Shown: positions 1-5,677, numbered from the stretch's first letter. The stretch: 6,435 nt of DNA from Cohaesibacteraceae bacterium (GCA_016764535.1 JAESRR010000053.1:1-6435); one strand, 5' to 3'. Numbers and translations are program-made. Notes: generated by a model not told the origin, from the sequence alone.

Positions 1-1269
1 CTGACGGTTTGCGGATTGATTGGATGATATGGGTGGTTCTTCACGGGCAATAGATGAATTCAGCCATTGAATATCCTGCTTTAGTTCACGATCATTCGCC
101 TGGTGCCATGCCAGCTGCGCAGTGGTATCCCGTCGAATGGATTTACGCATGGATGTATGATTGGCTTGCAATGTTTTGTATTGATCCCGGTGTTGAACAA
201 TAGATTTTTCAGTTTCCGCATGGTTCTGATTTTTGATGTGATTGTGCTTTCCGGTAAAGCGATCAACCAGGCCAAAAAATCCCTTTCGAAATCGACTTTG
301 CTGAACTACCTTTTGTTCAAGCTGCGACGCAACCTGTTGTTTCTTTAACCCGGCTTGTTCTGCAATCTGTAAGTTTAGTTGATCCTGATGCCTGATCCTC
401 GCAGATTTTAATTGCTTGTCAGCAGCCTGCCTTTGCTCCTGTCTCAGTTCCTCAAGACGGTTTGAAATCAGTTTTGCGGCAATCTCGTGCGCTTCTTTAA
501 TTGACGGCGGGTTCTCTACTTCGCCCAGGCGCTCGCGCACCTGTTTGATCTTGACACCAACCCATCTGGAAATCGGATAGACTTCGCCTTGATGATCAAC
601 GGCAACAAAGCCGCGGCGATCACCTTTGGCTAGAATGAGGCCGTGTTCCTTCAAGGCATAAGCAAAAGAAGCTCTATTGTCTGTGATCGCCCAGCAATCC
701 TGAAACAGGATTTTCAATGCCCTTGCATCTTTGCCCGCACGTTTGGCCTGTTGCCATTCGGCAAGTGTGAAGTTTTGAGGATTTCTTTGATTGGGCTGGA
801 GAAACCCGGGCGGCATCTTCCAGCCATGCTCCACATACAATAGACGAGAGACATCCTGTAATTTGCGATTGCTGAAAGACAATTGAACGGCTTTCATCTG
901 TTCTGTGTCAATCCGGCACCAGACGGCATGGGCATGTCGACGCACTATGCCATCGGTTCCACGTTTCTCATGAAAGACTATTGCACGGGGTTGCCCATTC
1001 ATACCCAAAATGTCTTCAGCACGTTCAATCGCTGCCTCAAATTGTTCATTGCTGACTTTGGCTTCAAAAGGCGGATTGAGGCTGAGCGAGAAGAGGTGTT
1101 GCTTACAGCGGGTGGCACGACTAATTGCGTAGGATTCCTGAAATGCTCCATATAAATTGTCAGAGGCAAACCCACGCAACTGATGGACTTCCACAAGGTC
1201 GTTCTCTTGCTTCATCAAATGATGTGCAAGGTTTTTACCTCCTCCGCGCTGATTGCCCTGCAAGATCAT
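1..1269 (-). CDS. Relaxase (MobA/VirD2-like mobilization nuclease), C-terminus cut by window edge
   Basis: Relaxases nick one strand at oriT, stay covalently bound to its 5' end and lead it into a recipient. The frame is open for 423 codons from the ATG to the left edge, with no stop. The N-terminus has a glycine-rich QRGGGK stretch (residues 7-12). The metal-binding histidines appear as H100 (FHEK) and H112/H114 (RRHAHAVW). NFTLAEWQQAKRAG (166-179) and KGDRRGFVAVD through W236 match the alphaproteobacterial family I know from memory. From about residue 262 the chain is charged, Gln-rich and likely coiled-coil, interrupted by GLVDRFTGKH near 333-342. The start overlaps the mobC stop as ATGA; its own Shine-Dalgarno is weak, so coupled translation is likely. 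The nucleophilic tyrosine is not obvious; Tyr40 and Tyr47 are candidates. The family call is secure, activity is inferred. Confidence 0.9.
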   Translation of the reverse strand, partial: MILQGNQRGGGKNLAHHLMKQENDLVEVHQLRGFASDNLYGAFQESYAISRATRCKQHLFSLSLNPPFEAKVSNEQFEAAIERAEDILGMNGQPRAIVFHEKRGTDGIVRRHAHAVWCRIDTEQMKAVQLSFSNRKLQDVSRLLYVEHGWKMPPGFLQPNQRNPQNFTLAEWQQAKRAGKDARALKILFQDCWAITDNRASFAYALKEHGLILAKGDRRGFVAVDHQGEVYPISRWVGVKIKQVRERLGEVENPPSIKEAHEIAAKLISNRLEELRQEQRQAADKQLKSARIRHQDQLNLQIAEQAGLKKQQVASQLEQKVVQQSRFRKGFFGLVDRFTGKHNHIKNQNHAETEKSIVQHRDQYKTLQANHTSMRKSIRRDTTAQLAWHQANDRELKQDIQWLNSSIAREEPPISSNQSANRQ

Positions 1270-1706
1270 GATGCAGATAAATCCCGAAGACCAAGCGCAA
1301 TAATCAGATCAGAACGCATAGCAGAAACATCCGAACATGCAGCCCAAAGAAGCGCCTCTGTTCCTTCATCCAGAACGGATGCATCCTCTATCAATCTCCC
1401 AACCAGCACGTCAAGCTTGGCTACGATTTCGGTTTGACCCAAAACACTCAATACCCGCGCCAGAGCCTCATGATCCTTAACCGGATTACGTGAGGATAAT
1501 GTCCGAGGTCTGACATCCCCGTTCAACGCACAACGACGTATATAGGAACTCAATCGTTCGTTGCCTGCCAGTTGCCTTAATAGTGAACGTTCTTCATCAC
1601 TAAACCGAACAGACACCGGAGGCGTACGCTTTTTGACGACAGCTTTAATTCGTACAGAATTGGAGAATGTTGGAGAGATCCTATCCTGAGAAACGGAGCC
1701 GTTCAT
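1266..1706 (-). CDS. mobC: MobC-like relaxosome accessory protein
   Basis: A 146-residue protein, the usual size for MobC-type accessory factors, which bind oriT and help the relaxase reach its nick site. The N-terminal 27 residues are basic and probably disordered. PPVSVRF (29-35) looks like the DNA-contacting beta strand of a ribbon-helix-helix fold, followed by two helices (about 36-47 and 51-61, the latter LSSYIRRCAL). NPVKDHEALARVLSVLGQ (74-91) and the C-terminal AMRSDLIIALGL (129-140) resemble the conserved core of alphaproteobacterial MobC proteins. The start is fixed by GAGGAG eight bases upstream. Both ends overlap neighbouring genes by ATGA: the stop with the relaxase start, the start with the stop of the 44-residue gene. 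Family assignment comes from recall of conserved motifs, not a search. Confidence 0.85.
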   Translation of the reverse strand: MNGSVSQDRISPTFSNSVRIKAVVKKRTPPVSVRFSDEERSLLRQLAGNERLSSYIRRCALNGDVRPRTLSSRNPVKDHEALARVLSVLGQTEIVAKLDVLVGRLIEDASVLDEGTEALLWAACSDVSAMRSDLIIALGLRDLSAS

Positions 1707-1837
1707 AACGACAACTCCTCGAATTCACATTCAATATCATCATCCAAATTGGCGATATTGCTATGCTTGAGTTGTGCGTTCCATTCCTCTAATATTTCGA
1801 AAAGCGGGTTCGAACTTACTACGTTCGTGTCCGCCAT
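1703..1837 (-). CDS. 44-residue acidic protein, first gene of the mob operon, function unknown
   Basis: A short ORF whose stop codon overlaps the mobC start (ATGA), the same arrangement as mobC with the relaxase. It starts with ATG just after AAAGGA; an in-frame TAA three codons upstream rules out a longer form. The product has 11 Asp/Glu and one Lys. It reads as a short helix (PLFEILEEWNAQLKH, about 11-25) followed by a very acidic tail (LDDDIECEFEEL, 31-42). There is no signal peptide or membrane segment. I do not recognise the family. Its place at the head of the operon suggests a relaxosome or regulatory role, or simply a leader that couples translation into mobC. The spacing, Shine-Dalgarno and overlap are the support; function is unknown. 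Confidence 0.7.
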   Translation of the reverse strand: MADTNVVSSNPLFEILEEWNAQLKHSNIANLDDDIECEFEELSL

Positions 1838-1864
1838 TTTCCTTTATTTGATCAATGAGTAACT

Positions 1865-1876
1865 CCCCTTTTGGGG
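1865..1876. repeat. CCCC-TTTT-GGGG hairpin in the presumed mob operon leader
   Basis: Four G:C pairs close a four-base loop, 28 bases upstream of the start of the 44-residue gene. It could be a small regulatory hairpin or protein site in the 5' leader of the mob mRNA. There is no adjacent T-run that would make it a terminator. Confidence 0.4.
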
Positions 1877-1949
1877 TATTAAATAACTGCCTCCAAAAAG
1901 AACAAACAGTGGTCAAATTTGCCCAAAAATCCCAGTATATAGTGTTGAG

Positions 1950-2000
1950 GGTCCGAAATCCCTGAAATATCCCTGAAATCTAGGATTTTGATTCCGGATC
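1950..2000. repeat. Imperfect inverted repeat enclosing a tandem 11-bp repeat (possible oriT core)
   Basis: The left arm GGTCCG + AAATCC (1950-1961) pairs with GGATTT (1983-1988) and CGGATC (1995-2000): six pairs each, one of them G:T, with a bulge of six bases on the right arm. The loop contains most of the tandem repeat. Inverted repeats next to short direct repeats, just upstream of mobC and relaxase genes, are typical of oriT and relaxosome binding sites. No nick site can be assigned. Confidence 0.35.
1958..1979. repeat. Perfect tandem 11-bp direct repeat, ATCCCTGAAAT x2
   Basis: Two exact head-to-tail copies at 1958-1968 and 1969-1979. The period is about one helical turn, so a protein bound to both copies would sit on one face of the DNA. 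A related ATCCC occurs at 1929-1933. MobC is a natural candidate ligand given its ribbon-helix-helix fold, but this is inference. Confidence 0.6.
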
Positions 2001-2103
2001 TGTTCTCTATGAAATGTAGTTGAATTTGGAGCGTTGGTTTAATGTCAGTCTAATGGTTGATCTAGCTACGTCAATCTGATGACCCTCGCACCAGTTTCCC
2101 ACA

Positions 2104-2134
2104 TTGACGTTCCGAATGCTCGGACGGGTGTAAT
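2104..2134 (+). promoter_or_regulatory. Candidate promoter with an inverted repeat between its boxes
   Basis: TTGACG (2104-2109) and TGTAAT (2129-2134) each match the sigma-70 consensus at five of six positions, but the spacer is 19 bases, longer than ideal. A perfect inverted repeat TCCGA-atgc-TCGGA (2111-2124) fills the spacer, a typical place for a repressor operator. If this promoter is used, transcription would start near 2141, favouring the ATG at 2150 over that at 2135 for the next gene. Confidence 0.35.
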
Positions 2135-2359
2135 ATGGTGTTCTGTGAAATGGGTACTGATGACTATTTTAATGAGAAACAAAAAAGCCTGAATGAAATT
2201 GCAGATGAAATCGATGATAAAGCTGTCAGAGTGATAGACGAATTAATCAGAAACATGGATTTTACATCTGACCATCAAGGGCAAGTCGCGTCCTACACCC
2301 ACCACGATCCCGAGTTATTGGAGCTTGCATTCAAAATAAGCGCTGTACCAACCAGTTAA
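2135..2359 (+). CDS. Small acidic hypothetical protein next to the candidate oriT
   Basis: A 74-residue ORF that I do not recognise. It is strongly acidic (about 16 Asp/Glu against 6 Lys/Arg) and reads as mainly helical, with an amphipathic stretch from about residue 13 to 41 (EKQKSLNEIADEIDDKAV and onward). There is no signal peptide or membrane segment. The start is uncertain: ATG at 2135 has only a GGACGGG-like stretch upstream, while ATG at 2150 (69 residues) lacks a clear Shine-Dalgarno but fits the candidate promoter better. It is divergent from the mob operon. The next ORF begins 11 bases after its stop, with AAGGA placed in that gap, and a terminator at 2689-2723 ends the unit. Position and acidity would fit a leading-region anti-defence protein, but that is speculation. 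Confidence 0.5.
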   Translation: MVFCEMGTDDYFNEKQKSLNEIADEIDDKAVRVIDELIRNMDFTSDHQGQVASYTHHDPELLELAFKISAVPTS

Positions 2360-2370
2360 GGACCAAAAGT

Positions 2371-2484
2371 ATGAGTTTTGAACACACTGGTTCCTCCCAA
2401 TTGGCTTCTGCAAATGACTCCGACGCAATTAATGTACATCCAGGTCAATATCGTACAATACAGCAAGTTAGCATTCGATACTAA
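2371..2484 (+). CDS. 37-residue ORF with good Shine-Dalgarno, possibly the front half of a frameshifted gene
   Basis: The ATG is preceded by AAGGA eight bases upstream, the best ribosome binding site on this side of the mob region. It directly follows the stop of the acidic ORF, so the two look like one transcript. The product begins MSFEHTGSSQLASANDSD, is hydrophilic, and ends at tandem TAA TAG. Only after this does the next frame look protein-like (to 2644). Either this is a genuine 37-residue protein, or a frameshift around 2440-2480 split a gene of roughly 90 codons. No family recognised. Confidence 0.35.
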   Translation: MSFEHTGSSQLASANDSDAINVHPGQYRTIQQVSIRY

Positions 2485-2644
2485 TAGCCCCAAAACAGTC
2501 ATTTTAAAAACGAAACCTGACATTGTTTACATGGGAAAAAAGCAAAATTATTTGGGTCTGAATACTGATCAAAACGAAGTTTGCCAATTCAGATTTGGTG
2601 TCACAGACATTCGAAACTGGATAGGTTGTATTTCTGAAATATAG
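2378..2644 (+). CDS. Unrecognised ORF overlapping the previous one in another frame; possible frameshifted remainder
   Basis: An open frame of up to 88 residues. Its longest form needs a TTG start inside the preceding ORF with no separate Shine-Dalgarno; internal ATGs lie at 2414, 2432 and 2531. The second half (KTVILKTKPDIVYMGKKQ, then through FRFGVTDIRNWIGCI) looks more protein-like than the first. A strong terminator lies 44 bases after the stop, supporting transcription through here. It may be the downstream part of the gene that starts at 2371, displaced by one base, in which case the pair is a pseudogene. No family recognised; AT-rich. Confidence 0.3.
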   Translation: MNTLVPPNWLLQMTPTQLMYIQVNIVQYSKLAFDTNSPKTVILKTKPDIVYMGKKQNYLGLNTDQNEVCQFRFGVTDIRNWIGCISEI

Positions 2645-2688
2645 AAATTCGGAATTTATTTTGTGACGATCACACAATTACTGCCAAC

Positions 2689-2723
2689 TGACGGATTGCC
2701 ACACAGCTGTCCGTCATTTTTTT
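2689..2723 (+). terminator. Rho-independent terminator after the plus-strand small ORFs
   Basis: A perfect seven-base stem TGACGGA (2689-2695) / TCCGTCA (2710-2716), 14-base loop, followed at once by seven T (2717-2723). The T-run is only on the right side, so it terminates plus-strand transcription and closes the unit holding the ORFs at 2135-2644. Confidence 0.75.
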
Positions 2724-2996
2724 GACCAAATTATGGATTTAATATTCCAACAACAGCCAAGATCAGAAACTGGAAATCCAGGCGATTATTGCTCGAAGTC
2801 TACGCTCATGGCGAAAATGAGAGCGAAACGGTCGAAGCCGTTTTTGGATCCAGCACCAGAGAAAAGAACAAACAAAGATCAAAACTGTAAAAGCGGCACG
2901 TCTTTGTTCTCGCGTTCTTGGTCCGTTCCGTACAAACTCGTTTAAAAGCGCCAATTGCAAGTTATGGGGATAAGAGTGCAAACGGCTAAAAACCGC
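2724..2996. other. Stretch without a supportable gene
   Basis: Between the terminator and the tRNA promoter there are short open frames on both strands (about 70 codons), but none has a Shine-Dalgarno or a recognisable product. One small hairpin is visible: AAACGG (2826-2831) / CCGTTT (2838-2843), followed by two more T, a weak terminator-like shape on the plus strand. This may be an eroded remnant or simply tRNA-flanking DNA. Confidence 0.4.
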
Positions 2997-3025
2997 TTGA
3001 AATACTTGGTTTTTCTCAATATCAA
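2997..3025 (+). promoter_or_regulatory. Promoter of the tRNA-Ser gene
   Basis: TTGAAA (2997-3002) and TATCAA (3020-3025) match the -35 and -10 consensus at five and four of six positions, with an ideal 17-base spacer. The -10 box ends seven bases before the mature tRNA, so little or no 5' leader is expected. Confidence 0.6.
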
Positions 3026-3032
3026 CGACCTC

Positions 3033-3122
3033 GGAGAGGTGGCCGAGTGGTCGAAGGCGCTCCCCTGCTAAGGGAGTATACGGGTGACCGTATCGAGGGT
3101 TCGAATCCCTTCTTCTCCGCCA
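3033..3122 (+). tRNA. tRNA-Ser, anticodon GCT, CCA encoded
   Basis: A complete class II tRNA reading AGC/AGU serine codons. The acceptor stem GGAGAGG (3033-3039) pairs with CTTCTCC (3112-3118), with one G:U pair, then discriminator G and genomic CCA (3120-3122). The D-arm carries GGCCGAGTGG. The anticodon loop CTGCTAA lies between CTCCC and GGGAG. The long variable arm TACGG-GTGA-CCGTA is the serine hallmark. The T-loop is TTCGAAT with a GAGGG/CCCTT stem. A T-run begins four bases after the CCA. tRNA 3' ends are common targets of site-specific integrases; here the 3' end faces right, away from the mob genes. I found no second copy of the tRNA 3' segment in the window. Confidence 0.97.
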
Positions 3123-3161
3123 CTACTTTTTCACCATTCTGAAATTCGTCTGGCACGTTGA

Positions 3162-3181
3162 AACAAAAATTATTTTTTGTT
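3162..3181. terminator. AT-rich hairpin between convergent tRNA and BKACE operon, possible weak bidirectional terminator
   Basis: A perfect eight-base stem AACAAAAA / TTTTTGTT with a four-base loop, in the 211-bp gap where the tRNA and the minus-strand BKACE operon converge. One G:C pair only and no separate T-tract, so it is a poor intrinsic terminator; it is offered because of its position. Confidence 0.3.
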
Positions 3182-3203
3182 GTTCGAACACTCTTGTCCG
3201 AAC
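3182..3203. repeat. Imperfect inverted repeat GTTCGAAC - 6 bp - GTCCGAAC
   Basis: Seven of eight positions pair across a six-base loop, directly beside the AT-rich hairpin. In this convergent region it could belong to transcript ends or be a protein site. No gene start is nearby, so an operator role is unlikely. Confidence 0.3.
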
Positions 3204-3333
3204 CAAATAGTATTATTGGATCAACATCTTTATATGGGTTCATCTGTTGTTTTGAAACACCGGGATATTCGCGGGCGCACAACAAAGATGCAGATTGGCT
3301 GGTTGTTAAATGCCATGGCCAAACGACCAGGGT

Positions 3334-4203
3334 TCAGAGTGCAAGCATTTGTCGCGCGTCATCCGGAGTGGCTATTTGTCCCCCCAGATGTTCAACTATG
3401 ACTCTGGCTTTTGTCACCAGTTCAGCGTTTCCGGAAGTAAGTTTTCCTTTTGAGATATATAAATTATCTTCCATGCCAACGCGTATATGCCCTCCCAACA
3501 ACCATGCCTGTGCGACCATTGGAAATTCCATACGCCCAATGCCAAAACCCGCCCAAAGACAATCGTCTGGAAGTTGTGAAACCAGATATGCCATTGTTTG
3601 TGGATTGGCTACTGCACCATAGCGGACGCCCAGAACCATCTGCACCATAACCGGTGTTTTAATGATGCCAAGTTCGATGAAGTGCTTTAGCATGTGAAGA
3701 TCGCTACTATCAAAAATTTCGATCTCCGGCTTAACGCCATTTGAATAAATGCGATCCGCCATAATCTTGATATTTTGAGGACTATTGATAACAACAGCAT
3801 TCCCTGACCACATTGTGTTGAAATCCAGGGTGCAGATTTCCGGTTTAAGTGTCTCTACATGTGAAACCCGGATTTCCGGTCGAACCAGTGTTGTTCCGGA
3901 TTCTGGTTCCCGAGGCTCAATTGAGCCCGGCACAAACCGACCGCCTTCACCTGTTGTCAAATTAATAATGACGTTGGGGTCTTCGTTTCGAATTTGATCA
4001 ACAATGTCTTTATAATATTCAAGCTGCATTGAACCCTTGCCAGTTTGAGGATCCCGTGCATGCAAATGCACAATACTTGCTCCTGCTTTGGCGGCGGCAA
4101 CAGCTGAATTTGCAATTTCCCGGGGAGTGACCGGTAGCCGGGGATGTTGTTCACGAGTCGTCAAATTTCCAGTGATTGCACAGGTTAGAATGGTTTTTTG
4201 CAT
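3334..4203 (-). CDS. Beta-keto acid cleavage enzyme (BKACE, DUF849/Kce family)
   Basis: A 289-residue TIM-barrel enzyme of usual length for the family. BKACEs condense a beta-keto acid with acetyl-CoA and split it to acetoacetate and a new acyl-CoA, using a divalent metal, usually zinc. Visible marks: TCAITG at 7-12; the metal ligands H46 and H48 in HLHARD; NLTTGEGGRFVPG (81-93); PEICTLDFNTMWSG (121-134); KPEIEIFD (158-165); GFGIGR (219-224); and GGHIRVGMEDN (237-247), whose E245 fits the third metal ligand. The founding member, Kce of lysine fermentation, acts on 3-keto-5-aminohexanoate, but the family takes many substrates, so that name should not be transferred. It lies 41 bases after the aminotransferase in one operon. 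The start fits the family N-terminus, though no good Shine-Dalgarno precedes it. Confidence 0.93.
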   Translation of the reverse strand: MQKTILTCAITGNLTTREQHPRLPVTPREIANSAVAAAKAGASIVHLHARDPQTGKGSMQLEYYKDIVDQIRNEDPNVIINLTTGEGGRFVPGSIEPREPESGTTLVRPEIRVSHVETLKPEICTLDFNTMWSGNAVVINSPQNIKIMADRIYSNGVKPEIEIFDSSDLHMLKHFIELGIIKTPVMVQMVLGVRYGAVANPQTMAYLVSQLPDDCLWAGFGIGRMEFPMVAQAWLLGGHIRVGMEDNLYISKGKLTSGNAELVTKARVIVEHLGGQIATPDDARQMLAL

Positions 4204-4244
4204 AACTAATAATTGTTTCTATATGAGAATTGATCTGTACGAAT

Positions 4245-5576
4245 TTATGCTGCGAGACATGAATTGAGGGTTTGTTCCAGCTTTTCACAAATTTCATCAA
4301 TATGGCTTTGATCGACGATGTAGGGAGGAGCCAGCAAAACATGATCGCCATTAATTCCGTCTGCACAGCCTGCGGATGGATAGCAAATCAATCCATTGTC
4401 TCTTGCGGTGGTGCGAATTTTTGTTGTCAGGTTTCCGGAACGCGCAAACGGCTTTTTCGTCTCCCTGCATTGCACCAACTCGATAGCTTGAAATAATCCC
4501 CTCCCCCGGATCTCTCCGACATTGGGATGGTTGGAAAACCGCTCATTTAATTGCAAGGCCAGCGCAGCACCTTGTCGATGAACATTGGCGAGCAAGTCCT
4601 GTGTTTCGATGGCCTCAATTACAGCACAGGCTCCAGCACAGGCTATCGCGTGGCTCATATATGTATGACCATGTGCCAAAGTTGCTGACCCGGCCAATAT
4701 ACAATCAACTACATTTTCGGCAGCCATTATTCCCGAGATTGGCTGATATCCGGCACCAAGTCCCTTGGCGATAGTGATAATGTCCGCCGATATTTCTTCC
4801 TGTTCAAGTGCAAACATGGTTCCGGTCCGGCCCAATCCACACATCACTTCATCTGCAATCAGCAAAACTCCATATCTTTTACATATAGCGCGTATTGATT
4901 TTAGATACCCGGCAACAGGCGTAACACACCCAAGGGAGGCTCCCGAAACTGGCTCTATGACCAAAGCAGCAACAGTGTTGAAATCAAGATCCAGAATTGC
5001 CCGTTCCAATTCAAGTGAAAGTCGATCAGCGTACTGGATTTCGGATTCGTTACTTAGTTGTTCCCTATAAGGATAACATGAGGAGATATGAGTGACGTCC
5101 ATCAACAATGGATGATATATTTCCTTGCGTTGCGGATGAGCTCCTATTGCAAGCGCACCAAGTGTATTTCCGTGATAGGACATTTTGCGCGATATAAATT
5201 TTACACGATCCGGTTCACCATTCTCAACGTGATACTGACGTGCCAGTTTGAGTGCAGCTTCCATCGCTTCGGAACCCGAGCTTAAAAATGCAACACTCCC
5301 CCTGCCAAATCCTTTCGGCGCAAGACTGACCAGTTTTTCAGCGAGGGCTTCACTTGGCTGATTTGAAAAAAAGGACGAATGTGCAAACGAAACTTTATCA
5401 AGCTGTTCGCGAATGCGGTTCAATACCAGCGGATGATCATGCCCAAGGCACGACACAGCAGCCCCCCCGGATGCATCCAGATACTGCTTGCCGTGAATAT
5501 CATACAAATAGACACCCTGGCCGCGTTCCACCATTGGCAATCGGTTTTTGAAACTTCTGTGAAGTACAGCACTCAC
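4245..5576 (-). CDS. Class III PLP-dependent aminotransferase (aspartate aminotransferase superfamily)
   Basis: A 443-residue cytosolic enzyme moving an amino group, often a terminal or beta amino group, to a keto acid through PLP. Key parts: SSGSEA (99-104) for cofactor phosphate, YHGNTLGA (134-141), E209 in VIEP, LLIADEVMCGLGRTG (238-252) with D242 for the pyridine nitrogen, catalytic K271 in TIAKGLGAGYQP, HGHTYMSH (302-309), and a C-terminal RGRGLFQAIEL (357-367). I chose the GTG start: GGAG lies eight bases upstream, the protein then begins MSAVLHRSF as related enzymes do, and length is typical. A longer form from ATG at 5726 would add 50 atypical residues and overlap the divergent CoA-transferase start. 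It is first in an operon with the BKACE gene. Substrate is undetermined; omega-amino or beta-amino acids are plausible. Confidence 0.93.
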   Translation of the reverse strand: MSAVLHRSFKNRLPMVERGQGVYLYDIHGKQYLDASGGAAVSCLGHDHPLVLNRIREQLDKVSFAHSSFFSNQPSEALAEKLVSLAPKGFGRGSVAFLSSGSEAMEAALKLARQYHVENGEPDRVKFISRKMSYHGNTLGALAIGAHPQRKEIYHPLLMDVTHISSCYPYREQLSNESEIQYADRLSLELERAILDLDFNTVAALVIEPVSGASLGCVTPVAGYLKSIRAICKRYGVLLIADEVMCGLGRTGTMFALEQEEISADIITIAKGLGAGYQPISGIMAAENVVDCILAGSATLAHGHTYMSHAIACAGACAVIEAIETQDLLANVHRQGAALALQLNERFSNHPNVGEIRGRGLFQAIELVQCRETKKPFARSGNLTTKIRTTARDNGLICYPSAGCADGINGDHVLLAPPYIVDQSHIDEICEKLEQTLNSCLAA

Positions 5577-5637
5577 CCGGCAATCTCCAATTTCAAGCTG
5601 TTTGTATATAAAATTATCGTTGATATATAAAACATAC

Positions 5638-5649
5638 TCTGATATCAGA
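5638..5649. promoter_or_regulatory. Perfect 12-bp palindrome TCTGATATCAGA, candidate operator
   Basis: A perfect dyad that overlaps the candidate -10 box of the CoA-transferase promoter and lies between the divergent genes. A dimeric regulator bound here could control both directions. The regulator gene is not in the window. Confidence 0.4.
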
Positions 5650-5664
5650 TACAAGCAATACTGA

Positions 5665-5677
5665 ATTGTGCAACAAT
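5665..5677. promoter_or_regulatory. Dyad ATTGT-GCA-ACAAT, candidate second operator
   Basis: Five-base inverted arms with a three-base centre, 15 bases to the right of the 12-bp palindrome. The size and form fit a helix-turn-helix dimer of GntR or LacI type, but no consensus match is claimed. Confidence 0.3.

Larger units (their letters stand above)
1838..2134. other. Non-coding divergent region between mob operon and plus-strand ORFs; candidate oriT region
   Basis: No convincing gene lies here. The stretch separates the minus-strand mob operon from divergent plus-strand ORFs, where oriT and the promoters of both sides would be expected. It holds a tandem 11-bp repeat (1958-1979) inside an imperfect inverted repeat (1950-2000), a small CCCC-TTTT-GGGG hairpin (1865-1876) in the presumed mob leader, an inverted pair ACGTCAA (2068-2074) / TTGACGT (2104-2110), and a small inverted repeat between candidate promoter boxes at 2111-2124. 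I found no match to a nick-site consensus I know, so the oriT call rests on position and structure only. Confidence 0.45.

Noticed and set aside
1806..1814. GGGTTCGAA resembling a tRNA T-arm, possibly an att fragment
   Set aside because: Only nine bases match the tRNA-Ser T-arm, with no further similarity, and it lies inside the 44-codon gene; chance is sufficient.
1947..2087. GAGGGTC / GACCCTC inverted ends bounding 141 bp, as if a miniature transposable element
   Set aside because: Arms are only seven bases, similarity beyond them is poor and no target-site duplication flanks them.
2733..2981. Overlapping short ORFs on both strands (plus 2733-2945, minus 2763-2981)
   Set aside because: No Shine-Dalgarno, the minus one needs a TTG start, compositions are not protein-like and no product is recognised.
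3022..3285. Minus-strand ORF of 87 codons across the tRNA
   Set aside because: Its C-terminal half (KKGFEPSIRSPVYS and onward) is the well-known false translation of the antisense strand of a tRNA-Ser gene.
3158..3622. Plus-strand ORF of 154 codons
   Set aside because: Most of it is antisense to the BKACE gene, whose minus-strand reading has clear catalytic motifs; no Shine-Dalgarno or family signature on the plus strand.
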